The notes below the pieces were generated by a model. That model saw only the letters and a list, made by a program, of their open reading frames with translations. It was not told where the DNA came from and searched no databases. Source: Microbacteriaceae bacterium (GTDB taxonomy: Bacteria > Actinomycetota > Actinomycetes > Actinomycetales > Microbacteriaceae). From it: a stretch of 64,000 bases of DNA. Below are positions 26,424 through 36,366 of the stretch, in pieces; the stretch's first letter is position 1; every line of letters begins with the position of its first letter. The DNA is taken from the NCBI GenBank assembly GCA_025464975.1, contig JAODMT010000017.1:62001-126000 (forward strand), written 5' to 3'. The position numbers and the translations under genes are program-made.

Positions 26424-27394
26424 ATCGCGGCTTCGACGCAGACGGTCGGCGGACCAGCACTGAGAGTCCAGCCGGTGAGTGGGCTGCCGTCGCGAGCACC
26501 AACGGTGGCTTTGTCTGGGTGGAGGTTTCGAGTCTCGACGCCGCAGGAATGATGGAGCTGGGCACGGAGCTCGGTCTGCATCCGCTGGCCGTCGAGGATG
26601 CAACAGCCAGTCGGCTGCAGCCCAAGGTGCAGTGGTTCGAGCAACACCTATTCATCGTCATGTGGGAAGTCGGATCCGCGTTGTCCTCTGACGAGTCGGT
26701 CATCACCGAGACGTTCATTTTCGCTCGGCCCGGTCTCCTCGTCACGGTTCAACGGGGATCGGCGGCGCAGCAACGGGTCGGCCTCTATTCCGTTCTCGAA
26801 AATGCGCCAACGGGTCTGGCGGGCGGCGTGATGAGCGGAGTTCACGCGATAGTCTCGAGCATCATCGATGAATACATCGTTGCGGCGAGCCTGAACGAAT
26901 CCGAGTTGGAAGAACTCGAGGATCAGGTGTTCGACGAGACAGTCCGGGATGATCCGAAACGGATCTACCAGCTGCGCAAACGGATCGGCAAACTGACACG
27001 GGCCGTCTCCACTCTCGCGACCGCGTTCTCCAACAACAAGGATCGACTCGATGAACTGACGGCCGGGAATCGTGATCTCGAACCGTTCGCTCAGGATCTC
27101 ATCGACGATCTCGCGGGAGTCAGCCAGCTCTGCGCCGACCAGGAGGTCGCTCTCGACGGCGTGATCACCACGCACGAGAACGCGATTGCGAGCGCTCAAG
27201 GCGTCGACTCCCGAAAGATCTCCGCGATCGCGGCGATGCTTGCGATTCCGGCTGTCATCTCCGGCCTCTACGGAATGAACTTCACGAACCTGCCCGGAAC
27301 GAACTGGGTTTACGGGTGGGTCGTCATCGCCCTCGTCATCGTCCTCATCGAGCTCTGGTCGTACTTACGGTTCAAGCAACGCGGATGGCTGTAG
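26411..27394 (+). CDS. CorA-family divalent cation transporter
   Basis: A 327-residue magnesium/cobalt channel. A large soluble N-terminal funnel domain is followed by two C-terminal membrane helices; the pore signature YGMNF follows the first (AMLAIPAVISGLYGMNF), and the product ends with a basic tail (FKQRGWL). ATG 26411 has AAAGGAAG upstream. Length is typical. It is preceded by the truncated PucR-like gene and followed after 17 bases by an AraC regulator. Confidence 0.92.
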   Translation: MQRVNRGFDADGRRTSTESPAGEWAAVASTNGGFVWVEVSSLDAAGMMELGTELGLHPLAVEDATASRLQPKVQWFEQHLFIVMWEVGSALSSDESVITETFIFARPGLLVTVQRGSAAQQRVGLYSVLENAPTGLAGGVMSGVHAIVSSIIDEYIVAASLNESELEELEDQVFDETVRDDPKRIYQLRKRIGKLTRAVSTLATAFSNNKDRLDELTAGNRDLEPFAQDLIDDLAGVSQLCADQEVALDGVITTHENAIASAQGVDSRKISAIAAMLAIPAVISGLYGMNFTNLPGTNWVYGWVVIALVIVLIELWSYLRFKQRGWL

Positions 27395-27411
27395 GAAGTA
27401 GAAGTCAAGCA

Positions 27412-28356
27412 ATGGTGTTGCGTTCCCTCGTCGATGTCCCGCAGCGTGAGCGCGCCGAGGCGCTGACCTCCTGGTTTCGAGACGGAGACGCTCCCGCCGA
27501 GTTCCGAGTCGGTCAGGATCGTGGCCTCGGCGGCCACTTCGGTGCCGGTCGCATAGGGGAACTCGGTGTCGCTGAAGTACTGATGAACGGTGTTGACAGT
27601 TCTCTTCACCGACGAACGAAGCCCGGTACAAGCGACCTGGAACTGCTGCTCTTCACTACGACCGACACGGGCACAAGCGCTGTGCGCCAGAACGGCCATC
27701 GGGTCTCTCTTCCGCCGGCACGTATGGTGCTCACCTCGACCCGGTTCGATCTTGAACTTCGCCAGTGGGAATCCAGTCATCGATACTCGATCGTCATCCC
27801 CTACCGAACCTTGGGTTTGCCGGATGAGCTCGTCGACTCACTACTGGCCTCGCGTCTGCAGATCGATGAGGCGTTGTCTTCTACAGTGTCCAGCTTTCTG
27901 ATGCGGGTTGTGCACCAGTCGATCAGAGGGGACGCAGCGATGGCCTTGTTCTCCACGCCGATCGTCGACATGGCGCGCAGTGTGATCTCAGCAGCCGCAG
28001 GTGAAGCCGTGCGCGCGAGAGAACCACTCTCCGGCACGCTCTTCCCCCGAATCATGGAGTACGTACGACTGCACCTGCTCGACCATGGACTCTCCGCCGC
28101 TCGCATCGCTCACGCCCACGGCATCTCGGTCAGATATCTGTACATGATCTTGGCTCGCGAGAGCCTGTCCCTCGGCGACTGGATCCGCGAACAGCGCGCT
28201 CATCGTGCGGCCGGACTTCTCATGGATTCGGCCTACGACCTCTCGATCGCCGATATTGCACACCGAACCGGTTATGCCGATCAAGCCCACTTTTCGCGGT
28301 CGTTCCGCCGTTGGTACGGTACGTCGCCGCGGGAGTGGCGACGAATGCACCGCTAG
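27412..28356 (+). CDS. AraC-family transcriptional regulator
   Basis: A 314-residue regulator with an AraC-binding-like N-terminal domain and two HTH motifs at the C-terminus: ARIAHAHGISVRYLYMILA and ADIAHRTGYADQAHFSRSFR, then WYGTSPREWR. I choose ATG 27412, preceded by GGAAGTAGAAG; an in-frame ATG at 27386 overlaps corA and lacks a site. The effector is unknown. It is in the same direction as corA but no operator was identified. Confidence 0.88.
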   Translation: MVLRSLVDVPQRERAEALTSWFRDGDAPAEFRVGQDRGLGGHFGAGRIGELGVAEVLMNGVDSSLHRRTKPGTSDLELLLFTTTDTGTSAVRQNGHRVSLPPARMVLTSTRFDLELRQWESSHRYSIVIPYRTLGLPDELVDSLLASRLQIDEALSSTVSSFLMRVVHQSIRGDAAMALFSTPIVDMARSVISAAAGEAVRAREPLSGTLFPRIMEYVRLHLLDHGLSAARIAHAHGISVRYLYMILARESLSLGDWIREQRAHRAAGLLMDSAYDLSIADIAHRTGYADQAHFSRSFRRWYGTSPREWRRMHR

Positions 28357-28432
28357 GAGGCCCACGATCGAACCGGCCGCTGCGACCATGCGTCATACCG
28401 ACTGGGCCCGCCGGCGACGGTTCACCACGCAC

Positions 28433-28999
28433 TCAGCGGCCGCGGCGTCCCGCAAACAGCGTGTACAGCAGCGACACGACCGACGCGGCCATCAGTAGCG
28501 TGCCGAGCACCGCATCGTCGGCGCGGAGCATGACACCAGCGATGAGCAGCCCGCCGAAGACGATCGCCGACATCAGCCGCCGTACTGTGCGCTCCAACCG
28601 GGATACCCGTTGCTCTAGGCGCGCGTTCGTAACCGCTAGAGAGCCGTCCTCGATCCTGGTGAGGAGCGCATCCAGCCGTTTCGACAGGCGCCAGGCGAGG
28701 CCGGCGACCTCGACGGCCTGCTGCGCGAGGTCTTGCACCAGGTTGCCGCGCTCGTCGCGCAGCAGCTGCGCCGCGTACGGCTTGACCGAGTCCCAGACGT
28801 TGAACTCGGGATCGAGCGCGCTGCACACACCCGACGTGAGCGACATCGCCCGGATGATGAGCAGGAAGTTCTCCGGCAGCTGGAACGGCAGCGAGCGCAC
28901 CACTTCACCGAACTGCACCTCGAAGTCGCGGAACTCGCGCGGGTCCACTTCGCGCAGCTTGCGAAGCCCATGCCGCTTCATCATCGCGGTCGTCGCCAT
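28433..28999 (-). pseudogene. C-terminal fragment of a second ABC1/UbiB kinase
   Basis: The 188-residue frame carries the ABC1 C-terminal signature (VDPREFRDFEVQFGEVVRSL, FQLPENFLLIIRAMSLTSG, LDPEFNVWDSVKPYAAQL) and two terminal membrane helices (about 140-180). The kinase core, about 300 residues, is entirely absent. The first seven codons (ATG GCG ACG ACC GCG ATG ATG) are the reverse complement of a piece of the CDF gene at 15740, so the start codon is borrowed from a rearrangement. Probably not functional. Confidence 0.75.
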
Positions 29000-29029
29000 C
29001 TCTGCTGTCGTCCTCTGCTGTCGTCGCCG
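28976..29029 (+). repeat. Displaced copy of a CDF gene segment
   Basis: TCATCGCGGTCGTCGCCATC and the following bases match 15741-15783 inside the CDF transporter gene, interrupted only by a 13-base internal duplication (TCTGCTGTCGTCC). Over forty identical bases 13 kb apart are not expected by chance. Confidence 0.8.
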
Positions 29030-29148
29030 CCTACGGTGCTGCGGAGGTTGGCTGATGACACTGGTGCTCGGCGTATTCGCGCGCTAATTGGCGCGTATCA
29101 GCGGGTTCCCGCTGTTCGACGGAACGACGGGGCAGCGCCGGAGGCAGA

Positions 29149-31473
29149 TCACCTGGTAGCCGGATGCTCGGTCCACACGCTCACTGTGCCGTCGGGCCGG
29201 GGCGACAGCAGGGCCATGCCCTGGATGTCGGAGCGCACCGCAAGTGTGCCCTGTTCGGCTAGCACGCGAAGCAGCGAGTCCGTCGGATGCCCATATCCGT
29301 TATCGGCACCGACGCCGATCAGCCCGATCGTTGCCGCGAGGACCGCGTACAGCCGCGGATTCTGGTCGGAGGATCCGTGGTGGGCGACCTTCACCACGTC
29401 CGCCCTACCGAGCCGATTTGCCGCCATGAGCAGCGCTTGCGGCTCCCTGCCGAGGTCGCCGAGGAAGATTGAGGACAGGCAGCCGGAGGTGCACCCGCCA
29501 GCGCCGGCGAAGCGCAGCGTGACGCTCGCGTCGTTGCCGGGAAGCACGCCGCGCAACGGAGAGCGCGGCCAGAGCACGTCCCACCTCAGGTCGCCGAGCA
29601 GCCCACTTACCCCCTGGCTCACCTCACTCACTATTGCTCCATTCTTTGCGAATCCCTCCGCAAGCTCGGAGGCCGGCGAGCCATCGGGCGGCCCAACGAG
29701 TACCGAGTCGACCCGGCCCAGCACGGCAGCCGCGCCACCCACGTGGTCGATGTCGTAGTGGGTGAGTACCAGCAGGTCGAGCCGACCTATCCCGAGCGTG
29801 TCGAGACAGTGCTTCAACAGCGTCACATCGGGACCCGCGTCTATCAGGGCCACCCGCCCCCCGCTTCTGACGAGCACGGCGTCGCCCTGCCCGATGTCGC
29901 ACATCGCAATCTGCCAGTCGCCGGGGCGGGACAGCTGCTGACGGGCGGCGTCCCCGGCGGCGATGCCGAGGTAGCCGGCGACAACGAGCCCTAGGCCGAT
30001 CCTCGATGCCCGACGCCATCTGCGCTCTCGACCGCCAGCTCGGAACGGTATCGCCCCGAGCAGCAGGACAATGACGAGCACAGCGGCTGCGACGCCGATC
30101 GCTCCCTGCGCCCATGGGATGCTGGCCCCGGGAAGTCCGGCCAGGAACTCGGCCACCGCGGCGATCCACGCGGAAGGCACCCACGCCAGGTGGGCAGCAG
30201 CCAGGCCGGGCCCGGGAAGCAACGGCAGCAGAGCGCACGCCAGGAGGCCAAGTACAGTCGCGATCGGCGCGGCCGGTTCGGCCAGCAGGTTCGCGAGGAC
30301 CCCGTAGGTGGGAATGCTCGGACTCAGCAGGATGAGCACCGGCTGACAGGCGAGCTGTGCGGAGAGCGGAATGGCGATCACGACTGCAAGCCACAGAGGC
30401 AGCCAGCGGCGGAGCACCCTCGTGAGCGGACCGGCGAGCACAAGCAAACCGCCGGTAGCGAGCACGGAGAGAATGAAACCGTAGCTTCGGGACAACCACG
30501 GGTCCACCGCCAGAATTACAAGGCAGGCGAGGGCAAGCGTCGGAACGCCGCGGAGCGGCCTGCCGGCAAGAAGCGCGCCCAGCACGAGAGTCGCCATAGC
30601 CGCCGCCCGCAACACGCTCGGTTCCGGCGTGACGAGCACGACGAACCCAAGAAGGATGACAACGGACGCCGCTACCCGGCAGCCGCGCGGAATCCCCAGC
30701 GCGGCACCGGCAAGCATGACGATTGCGATCAGCACGGCACAATTGGCTCCGGAGACGGCGGTCAAATGACTCAGGGACGTCGCTTTCATCGCCGCGTCGA
30801 GCCGTGGCGAAACCGCGCTCGTGTCTCCGATCGCCAGCCCCGGCAGCAGGTCACCGCCGGACCCCGGAAGAGCGGCTGCCGAGCCGCGGAAGGTGGCGCG
30901 CAATTCGTTCGCCCAGTCCAGAACCCATGGCGGTTCCTCAACCACAGTCGGCCCTCGGTCGGTGAAGAAGAGAAGGGCCGCCGAGTCGGCCGGGTCGGTC
31001 ATCGACACCGTTCCGCGAAGCTTGAGAGTCGATCCGATTCCGACGGATCCAAGCGGGTCGTCAACAAAGACGAGCACCGGCACGTTCGCGGAGAACCGCC
31101 TTTCCCCAACGTTCAGCGAACGCAGCGTGGCGGTGAACGGTTCGCCGGGCGAACCAGTGGCCTGGCTGGTCTCCACCGTTGCCGTCACGAATCGGCCGGA
31201 TTGCGCCGCGTCGGCAAGAAATTCCGGTTGCCGCTGCGGCTGCCGGACCGCCGCGACCGACACGAGCAGCGCGGCAGCGGCGCATGCGAGCGCAATGCCG
31301 ACCGTGATGCTTCGGGAACGCGCACCCAGCGCGACTGCCATTGTCACCCCGACCACCGCGGCGAGCCACAGCGCCACTGCCGACACGATGAGGAGCTCCG
31401 GATGCCCGATGAGAACTCCAACAGCGATCCACGCCACCACTGCGGGCGCAGCGAGGCGCAGGTCGAGCGTCAT
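29149..31473 (-). CDS. comEC: ComEC/Rec2-type DNA uptake protein
   Basis: A 774-residue membrane channel protein for transport of single-stranded DNA during competence. An OB-like N-terminal region is followed by the Competence domain with about nine membrane helices (DLLPGLAIGDTSAV, LTAVSGANCAVLIAIVML) and a C-terminal metallo-beta-lactamase-like domain with LTHYDIDHVGGAA and VAHHGSSDQN. GTG/ATG start overlaps the comEA stop by four bases. The length and domain set are complete. Whether the organism is naturally competent cannot be judged from two genes. Confidence 0.92.
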   Translation of the reverse strand: MTLDLRLAAPAVVAWIAVGVLIGHPELLIVSAVALWLAAVVGVTMAVALGARSRSITVGIALACAAAALLVSVAAVRQPQRQPEFLADAAQSGRFVTATVETSQATGSPGEPFTATLRSLNVGERRFSANVPVLVFVDDPLGSVGIGSTLKLRGTVSMTDPADSAALLFFTDRGPTVVEEPPWVLDWANELRATFRGSAAALPGSGGDLLPGLAIGDTSAVSPRLDAAMKATSLSHLTAVSGANCAVLIAIVMLAGAALGIPRGCRVAASVVILLGFVVLVTPEPSVLRAAAMATLVLGALLAGRPLRGVPTLALACLVILAVDPWLSRSYGFILSVLATGGLLVLAGPLTRVLRRWLPLWLAVVIAIPLSAQLACQPVLILLSPSIPTYGVLANLLAEPAAPIATVLGLLACALLPLLPGPGLAAAHLAWVPSAWIAAVAEFLAGLPGASIPWAQGAIGVAAAVLVIVLLLGAIPFRAGGRERRWRRASRIGLGLVVAGYLGIAAGDAARQQLSRPGDWQIAMCDIGQGDAVLVRSGGRVALIDAGPDVTLLKHCLDTLGIGRLDLLVLTHYDIDHVGGAAAVLGRVDSVLVGPPDGSPASELAEGFAKNGAIVSEVSQGVSGLLGDLRWDVLWPRSPLRGVLPGNDASVTLRFAGAGGCTSGCLSSIFLGDLGREPQALLMAANRLGRADVVKVAHHGSSDQNPRLYAVLAATIGLIGVGADNGYGHPTDSLLRVLAEQGTLAVRSDIQGMALLSPRPDGTVSVWTEHPATR

Positions 31474-32096
31474 ACGGTGACGAGGTCCTTGAGCTCCTCG
31501 AAGGTCTTCTCCCCCACTCCCGTCACGCTCATCAGGTCTTCCACCGCGGAGAAGCGGCCGTTTTGCGTGCGCCAGTCAATGATTCGCTGTGACGTCGCCG
31601 GCCCGACGCCCGGCAGCGTCTCCAGTGCGGTCCGGTCGGCCGTGTTGAGGTTAACCTTTCCGCCCGGGACCGACGCCCCTCCCGTCTGCGCTGGGGGCGC
31701 GGGCGCCTCACCAATTGCGAGTACCACAAGCTGCTCGCCGTCGACCACGGGTCGAGCGAGGTTGACCCGAGACTGATCGGCGGTCGGCCCGAAGCCGCCG
31801 GCTGCGGCAATCGCGTCGACCGCCCGGTCCCCATCACCGAGGAGGTAGAGCCCGGGCCGGGCAACGGCACCGAGAACGTGGACGTAGAGGGTCGGGCCGG
31901 AGGGCGACGCGCTGGCGCCCGGAGCAAGAGAGCCCGACGGCCGCGGCTCGGGAACCGTCTGGGTTGTCCCGTGCGATCCCAATGCGGTCACCAGGATGGC
32001 AATCGTCAGTCCGAGGAGCACGAGAACGATCGCCGCGCCGACGCCGGCTCTCAGCCTCGTTGAGCGCGGCGCACCGGCGGTGACTGGTGGGTCCAT
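31470..32096 (-). CDS. comEA: ComEA-type helix-hairpin-helix protein
   Basis: A 208-residue DNA-binding protein. An N-terminal membrane anchor (about 17-39) is followed by a low-complexity linker, an SLBB-like domain (LYVHVLGAVARPGLYLL) and a C-terminal double helix-hairpin-helix (LNTADRTALETLPGVGPATS, VTGVGEKTFEELKDL). The ATG at 32096 is chosen over GTG 32102 because TAGCCT ends exactly six bases upstream, fitting the leaderless pattern. It overlaps comEC by four bases and should act with it in DNA binding and uptake. Confidence 0.92.
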   Translation of the reverse strand: MDPPVTAGAPRSTRLRAGVGAAIVLVLLGLTIAILVTALGSHGTTQTVPEPRPSGSLAPGASASPSGPTLYVHVLGAVARPGLYLLGDGDRAVDAIAAAGGFGPTADQSRVNLARPVVDGEQLVVLAIGEAPAPPAQTGGASVPGGKVNLNTADRTALETLPGVGPATSQRIIDWRTQNGRFSAVEDLMSVTGVGEKTFEELKDLVTV

Positions 32097-32102
32097 ACCC
32101 AC

Positions 32103-32108
32103 AGGCTA
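32103..32108 (-). promoter_or_regulatory. -10 element of comEA-comEC (leaderless)
   Basis: TAGCCT on the minus strand ends six bases before ATG 32096 and decides that start. Confidence 0.5.
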
Positions 32109-32205
32109 AGAAGCCCTAACCGTCTGGCACCCCGCTTGGCCGAGGATGGGGACAGCTGCCGCCGAGCTCGCCGGTGAGGGAGCCGCCGGATGGCTGCGGC
32201 CGCCC

Positions 32206-34827
32206 TTAACTCGAGGGCTTGGTCGCGATGTTCACGATCCTCGGAGCTCGCACAATCACGTTGACAATCGTCCGGTCTCCGACTGCTCGCACGACGCCGG
32301 CCGAGGCGAGGGCCTGCTTTTCGAGGTCGAACGGCTCGATCTTCGGATTGACTTCGGCCTTGTCCCGAACCTTGCCATCCACCTGGAACACCGCAGTGAC
32401 GGAACTCTCGACGAGAAGGGCCGGGTCGGCCTTGCGCCACCCGACGAGGGCGACAGGCGGCGGGTAACCGAGCACCTCCCACATTTCCTCTGCCGTGTAG
32501 GGCGCGAAGAGACTCAGCCCGAGGGCCACCGTCTCGGTCGCTTCGCGCACCGCGGCATCCGCTCCGCCTGCGCCGGAGTCGATCGCCTTGCGTGTTGCGT
32601 TGACGAGCTCCATGAGTCGCGCGACGACCACGTTGAACTTGAAGGACTCGACGAGGCTCGGCGCGTCGGCGAGGAAGCGGTGCGTGACCCGGCGAAGCGC
32701 GATGTCCCCGGTCCTCCAGTCGATGTCCGGATCGCTAGCCACGTCCTGGGCCAGGCGCCAGGCCCGGGCAAGGAACTTCGCCGAGCCGGCGGGCGAGACG
32801 TCCTCCCAGTTGATGTCGTCCTCGGGCGGTCCGGCGAAGACCATCGTCAGGCGAATCGCGTCAACACCGTGGGCCGTGATCTCGTCGCCGAGGTCCACCC
32901 CGCCCTTGCTCTTGGACATCTTCGAACCGCCGGAGAGCACGGTTCCCTGATTGAGCAGCGCGCTGAACGGCTCGGTGAAACTCACGTAGCCGAGGTCGAA
33001 CAGCACCTTGGTGATGAACCGGGCATACAGCAGGTGCAGGATGGCGTGCTCGACGCCGCCGACGTACTGGTCGACCGGAGCCCACTTGTCGGCCTCCTTG
33101 GGGTCGAACGCGCGGGACTCGTCCTGCGGGTTCATGAAACGGAGGAAGTACCAGGAGCTGTCGACGAAGGTGTCCATCGTGTCAGGGTCGCGGCGCGCCT
33201 TTCGGCCGTCCGGCAGCGTCACGTTGACCCAGTCTTCCGCGGCCCCGAGTGGCGACTGGCCGCGCGGCTTGAGGTCGAGTCCCTCGGTGGCGGGAAGAAC
33301 GATCGGCAACTGGTCCTCGGGGACCGGGATAAGTTCGCCGTCCTCGCCATGCAGAATCGGGATCGGCGTGCCCCAGAAGCGCTGACGCGAGATGAGCCAG
33401 TCGCGCAAGCGGTAGTTCTTCGCGGCGCGACCGTTTCCGGCCGCCTCAAGCATTTCGGTGATACGGCGGATGGCATTCGACTTGCTCAGGTTGTTCAGCG
33501 GGCCGGAGTTGATCATCCGCCCCTCGCCGGTCAGGGCGACGCCGGTGTGCGCGGGGTCGAGCGGCGGAAGATCATCCGGAAGCTCAGCCTCCCCCGTCTC
33601 CGGGTTGATCGGCAGCACCGGGATGGCGCCGGTGACCGCCGCGTTCGTGTCGAGCACCACCCGAACCGGCAGGTCGAACTTGCGCGCGAAGTCGAGGTCG
33701 CGCTGGTCGTGTGCCGGCACGGCCATTACCGCTCCGTGGCCGTAGTCGGCCAGTACGTAGTCGGCGGCCCAGATCGGGATTCGTTCACCATTGGCGGGGT
33801 TGATCGCCCAGCGGTCGAGGAAGACGCCGGTCTTCTCGCGGCTGGCGTCCTGACGCTCGATCTCGGAACTCTTCTGCACCTGGGTCAGGTACTCCGAAAA
33901 TGCCGCCTTGACTCCCTCTGTGCTGCCGGCCACGAGCTCCGCGGCGAGGTCGGAGTCCGGTGCCACCACCATGAACGTCGCGCCATAGAGCGTGTCCGGC
34001 CTGGTGGTGAAGACCGTGATCCGCTCAGCGCGTCCCTCGATTTCGAAGTCCACATCGGCACCGATGGAGCGCCCGATCCAGTTGCGCTGCATGGCGATGA
34101 CCTTGGACGGCCACGAACCCTCGAGCTGGTTGAGATCGTCGAGCAGCCGGTCCGCGTAGTCAGTGATCTTGAAGTACCACTGGGTCAGCTTCTTCTTCAC
34201 GACGACGGCGCCGGACCGGTCGGAGGTGCCGTCGGGCAAGACCTGCTCGTTGGCGAGCACCGTCTGGTCCACCGGATCCCAATTGACCCAGCTCTCCTTG
34301 CGATAGGCGATTCCCTTCTCGTAGAGCTTCAGGAAGAGCCATTGGTTCCACTTGTAGTACTCGGGGTCGCTCGTGTGCAACTCGCGGCTCCAATCGAAGG
34401 AGATGCCGTAGCGCTTCATCGACGCCTTCTGCTGATCGATGTTTGCGTACGTCCACTCGCGAGGATCGATGCCGCGCTTAATCGCCGCGTTCTCGGCCGG
34501 CAGCCCGAACGAGTCCCAGCCGATCGGGTGCAAGACGTTGAAGCCCTGCTGGCGCCAGTACCGCGCAACGACGTCGCCGAGGGCGAATGCCTCAGCGTGC
34601 CCCATGTGCAGGTCGCCCGACGGATACGGGAACATGTCGAGAATGTACTTGCGCGGTCGCTTGTCGTCCGGGCCGTCCGTGTTGAACGGCTTCATGAGCT
34701 CCCAGCGCGGCTGCCACTTCGCCTGCATGGCGGCGGAATCGTAGCGGGGGCCGTGCTCGGCACCGGCGTTGTCGACAGTGGAACTGTCGAGCCTGTCGTT
34801 GTCGACATCGAAGCTGTCGTGGGTCAC
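32206..34827 (-). CDS. leuS: Leucine-tRNA ligase
   Basis: Class I aminoacyl-tRNA synthetase charging tRNA-Leu. The 873-residue protein has the HIGH-type motif HMGH ([20 protein letters not shown]), a large CP1 editing domain, and the KMSKS loop ([16 protein letters not shown]). The N-terminus up to residue 40 is an extra acidic stretch ([14 protein letters not shown]) before the conserved core. GTG 34827 is the assigned start; a later start such as ATG 34728 would remove the extension. Length is normal for actinobacterial LeuS. Confidence 0.96.
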   Translation of the reverse strand: MTHDSFDVDNDRLDSSTVDNAGAEHGPRYDSAAMQAKWQPRWELMKPFNTDGPDDKRPRKYILDMFPYPSGDLHMGHAEAFALGDVVARYWRQQGFNVLHPIGWDSFGLPAENAAIKRGIDPREWTYANIDQQKASMKRYGISFDWSRELHTSDPEYYKWNQWLFLKLYEKGIAYRKESWVNWDPVDQTVLANEQVLPDGTSDRSGAVVVKKKLTQWYFKITDYADRLLDDLNQLEGSWPSKVIAMQRNWIGRSIGADVDFEIEGRAERITVFTTRPDTLYGATFMVVAPDSDLAAELVAGSTEGVKAAFSEYLTQVQKSSEIERQDASREKTGVFLDRWAINPANGERIPIWAADYVLADYGHGAVMAVPAHDQRDLDFARKFDLPVRVVLDTNAAVTGAIPVLPINPETGEAELPDDLPPLDPAHTGVALTGEGRMINSGPLNNLSKSNAIRRITEMLEAAGNGRAAKNYRLRDWLISRQRFWGTPIPILHGEDGELIPVPEDQLPIVLPATEGLDLKPRGQSPLGAAEDWVNVTLPDGRKARRDPDTMDTFVDSSWYFLRFMNPQDESRAFDPKEADKWAPVDQYVGGVEHAILHLLYARFITKVLFDLGYVSFTEPFSALLNQGTVLSGGSKMSKSKGGVDLGDEITAHGVDAIRLTMVFAGPPEDDINWEDVSPAGSAKFLARAWRLAQDVASDPDIDWRTGDIALRRVTHRFLADAPSLVESFKFNVVVARLMELVNATRKAIDSGAGGADAAVREATETVALGLSLFAPYTAEEMWEVLGYPPPVALVGWRKADPALLVESSVTAVFQVDGKVRDKAEVNPKIEPFDLEKQALASAGVVRAVGDRTIVNVIVRAPRIVNIATKPSS

Positions 34828-34920
34828 TGAGATCTCAATTCATAACGGGATTCGACCGGATGACGGCACGGTCGACTTCCAAGGTTACCGAACCTCGCCC
34901 GCCTGTTACGCGAGTCGCGG

Positions 34921-36300
34921 TCAGGCGACGCCAAGCACGGCGAGAAGGGCAGCCGCCTTAAGCTTCACCTCGTCGAGTTCCTCGAGCGGAACGGAGAGGG
35001 CGGTGATGCCACCCCCGGTGCCGATTGTCGCTCCTGCCGGATCAAGGAGGATGCTTCGGATGACCATCGACAGCTCGACTCGGCCGTCCAGCCCAAAGTA
35101 GCCGAAGGCGCCAGAGTAAACGCCGCGCGCGCGATTCTCGAGCCGGTTCAGTATCCGGGTGGCACTCTGCTTCGGCGCTCCGGTCATCGAACCCGCCGGG
35201 AAGCACGCCACGACGGCATCGATGCTCGAGAGCCCGGCCGCGAGCCGCCCCCGCACGGTGCTGACCAGTTGGTGCACATGGGCGTAGCTCTCGACCGCGA
35301 GCAGGTTCGACACGCTGACCGAACCAACGACGCTCACCCGCCCGATGTCGTTGCGCATGAGGTCTACAATCATGAGGTTTTCCGCGCGCTCCTTATCGCT
35401 GCCGAGCAGTTCGGCGACGAGCGAAGCATCCTCGTCCCGGTTGGCGCCGCGCCGCCTTGTGCCCTTGATCGGTTTCGACTCGATCTGACCTTCGGCTGAG
35501 ACCGACAGGAAGAGCTCCGGCGAAGAGCCGAGGAGCGAGAACTCGCCGAATCGAAAGAACACTCCGTGGTGGGTGGGGTTCGAAGCCCGTAGGGCAAGAT
35601 ACGTGGCGAGCGGATCGGGCGTCCCGCCGACTCTCACCTCCGTCGTGAGGCACAGCTGGTAGGCGTCGCCCGCGTGAATCGCCTCCTGACAGTCCCCGAT
35701 CATCCGCAGATACTCGTCGTCGCCGTAGGCCCAGGACACGGCGCCGATCGACACCTCCGGTCGGAATGTAGCGGAGTCGACCGGTTCGGCCGCTCGGTCG
35801 AGCGGGGGCTCTGAAGCCTCGACCAGCCTTCCGATTAGGTCGCCGAGCTCGGCGAGTCCCGACTCGCTGAGTGACATGACGGACATCGAACGGGACCGGT
35901 GGTCGAACGCGACCGCCCGGTCGATGAACAGGAGCGCCGCATCCGGATACCGGCTGACCTGCTCGACCACCGTTCCCATCGTCTGTGCCCTGAGCTCGTA
36001 GCCGAGCCAGCCCACCCACCCGAGACGGAAGCCGGTCGACCCGTCGACCGGCGAAAGCGGCTCGCCGCGCAGGAAGTCAAGAATGGCACCCGGCCGGGCG
36101 ATGCCGTCAAGCCGAACCGTCGAGTCGGGCACGGAGGCGGTCGCCTCACGGCTCGGCAGGCCAATGTAACTCATTCCCTCGGACGCATGGATGCCCGAGT
36201 CCAGCCACACGACCCGGTCTCGATCGGCGAACAGTCGTGCGAACACGTCCGCCGGCTCGGTCCAACCGGGCAGGACTGTTTCGAGAACCCGCTCGCGCAT
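34921..36300 (-). CDS. pabB: Aminodeoxychorismate synthase component I (PabB)
   Basis: Converts chorismate and ammonia to 4-amino-4-deoxychorismate for folate. The 459-residue protein has the chorismate-binding domain with IESKPIKGTRRRG, ENLMIVDLMRNDIGRV, CFPAGSMTGAPKQSATRIL and GVYSGAFGYFG. PabB identity (rather than anthranilate synthase TrpE) is supported by the neighbouring pabC-type gene on the opposite strand. TAGAGT ends six bases upstream of ATG 36300, so it is likely leaderless. Confidence 0.88.
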   Translation of the reverse strand: MRERVLETVLPGWTEPADVFARLFADRDRVVWLDSGIHASEGMSYIGLPSREATASVPDSTVRLDGIARPGAILDFLRGEPLSPVDGSTGFRLGWVGWLGYELRAQTMGTVVEQVSRYPDAALLFIDRAVAFDHRSRSMSVMSLSESGLAELGDLIGRLVEASEPPLDRAAEPVDSATFRPEVSIGAVSWAYGDDEYLRMIGDCQEAIHAGDAYQLCLTTEVRVGGTPDPLATYLALRASNPTHHGVFFRFGEFSLLGSSPELFLSVSAEGQIESKPIKGTRRRGANRDEDASLVAELLGSDKERAENLMIVDLMRNDIGRVSVVGSVSVSNLLAVESYAHVHQLVSTVRGRLAAGLSSIDAVVACFPAGSMTGAPKQSATRILNRLENRARGVYSGAFGYFGLDGRVELSMVIRSILLDPAGATIGTGGGITALSVPLEELDEVKLKAAALLAVLGVA

Positions 36301-36306
36301 ACGGCA

Positions 36307-36312
36307 ACTCTA
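36307..36312 (-). promoter_or_regulatory. -10 element of pabB (leaderless)
   Basis: TAGAGT on the minus strand ends six bases before ATG 36300. Confidence 0.55.
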
Positions 36313-36354
36313 GGAGGCGGGCGATGCCGCGGATCGGAACCCGGACGACTTGGT

Positions 36355-36360
36355 TACTAT
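36355..36360 (+). promoter_or_regulatory. -10 element of the small ORF-pabC unit (leaderless)
   Basis: TACTAT ends six bases before ATG 36367; no Shine-Dalgarno is present. Confidence 0.6.
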
Positions 36361-36366
36361 GGCGCC

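Noticed and set aside
30190-31776. 528-codon open frame antisense to comEC-comEA
   Set aside because: Composition is Arg/Gly/His-rich and lacks protein-like pattern; comEC and comEA explain the region.
32146-34830. 894-codon open frame on the plus strand opposite leuS
   Set aside because: It is the shadow of the leuS gene in a high-GC genome; its translation is low-complexity and has no recognisable motif, while leuS on the other strand is complete.
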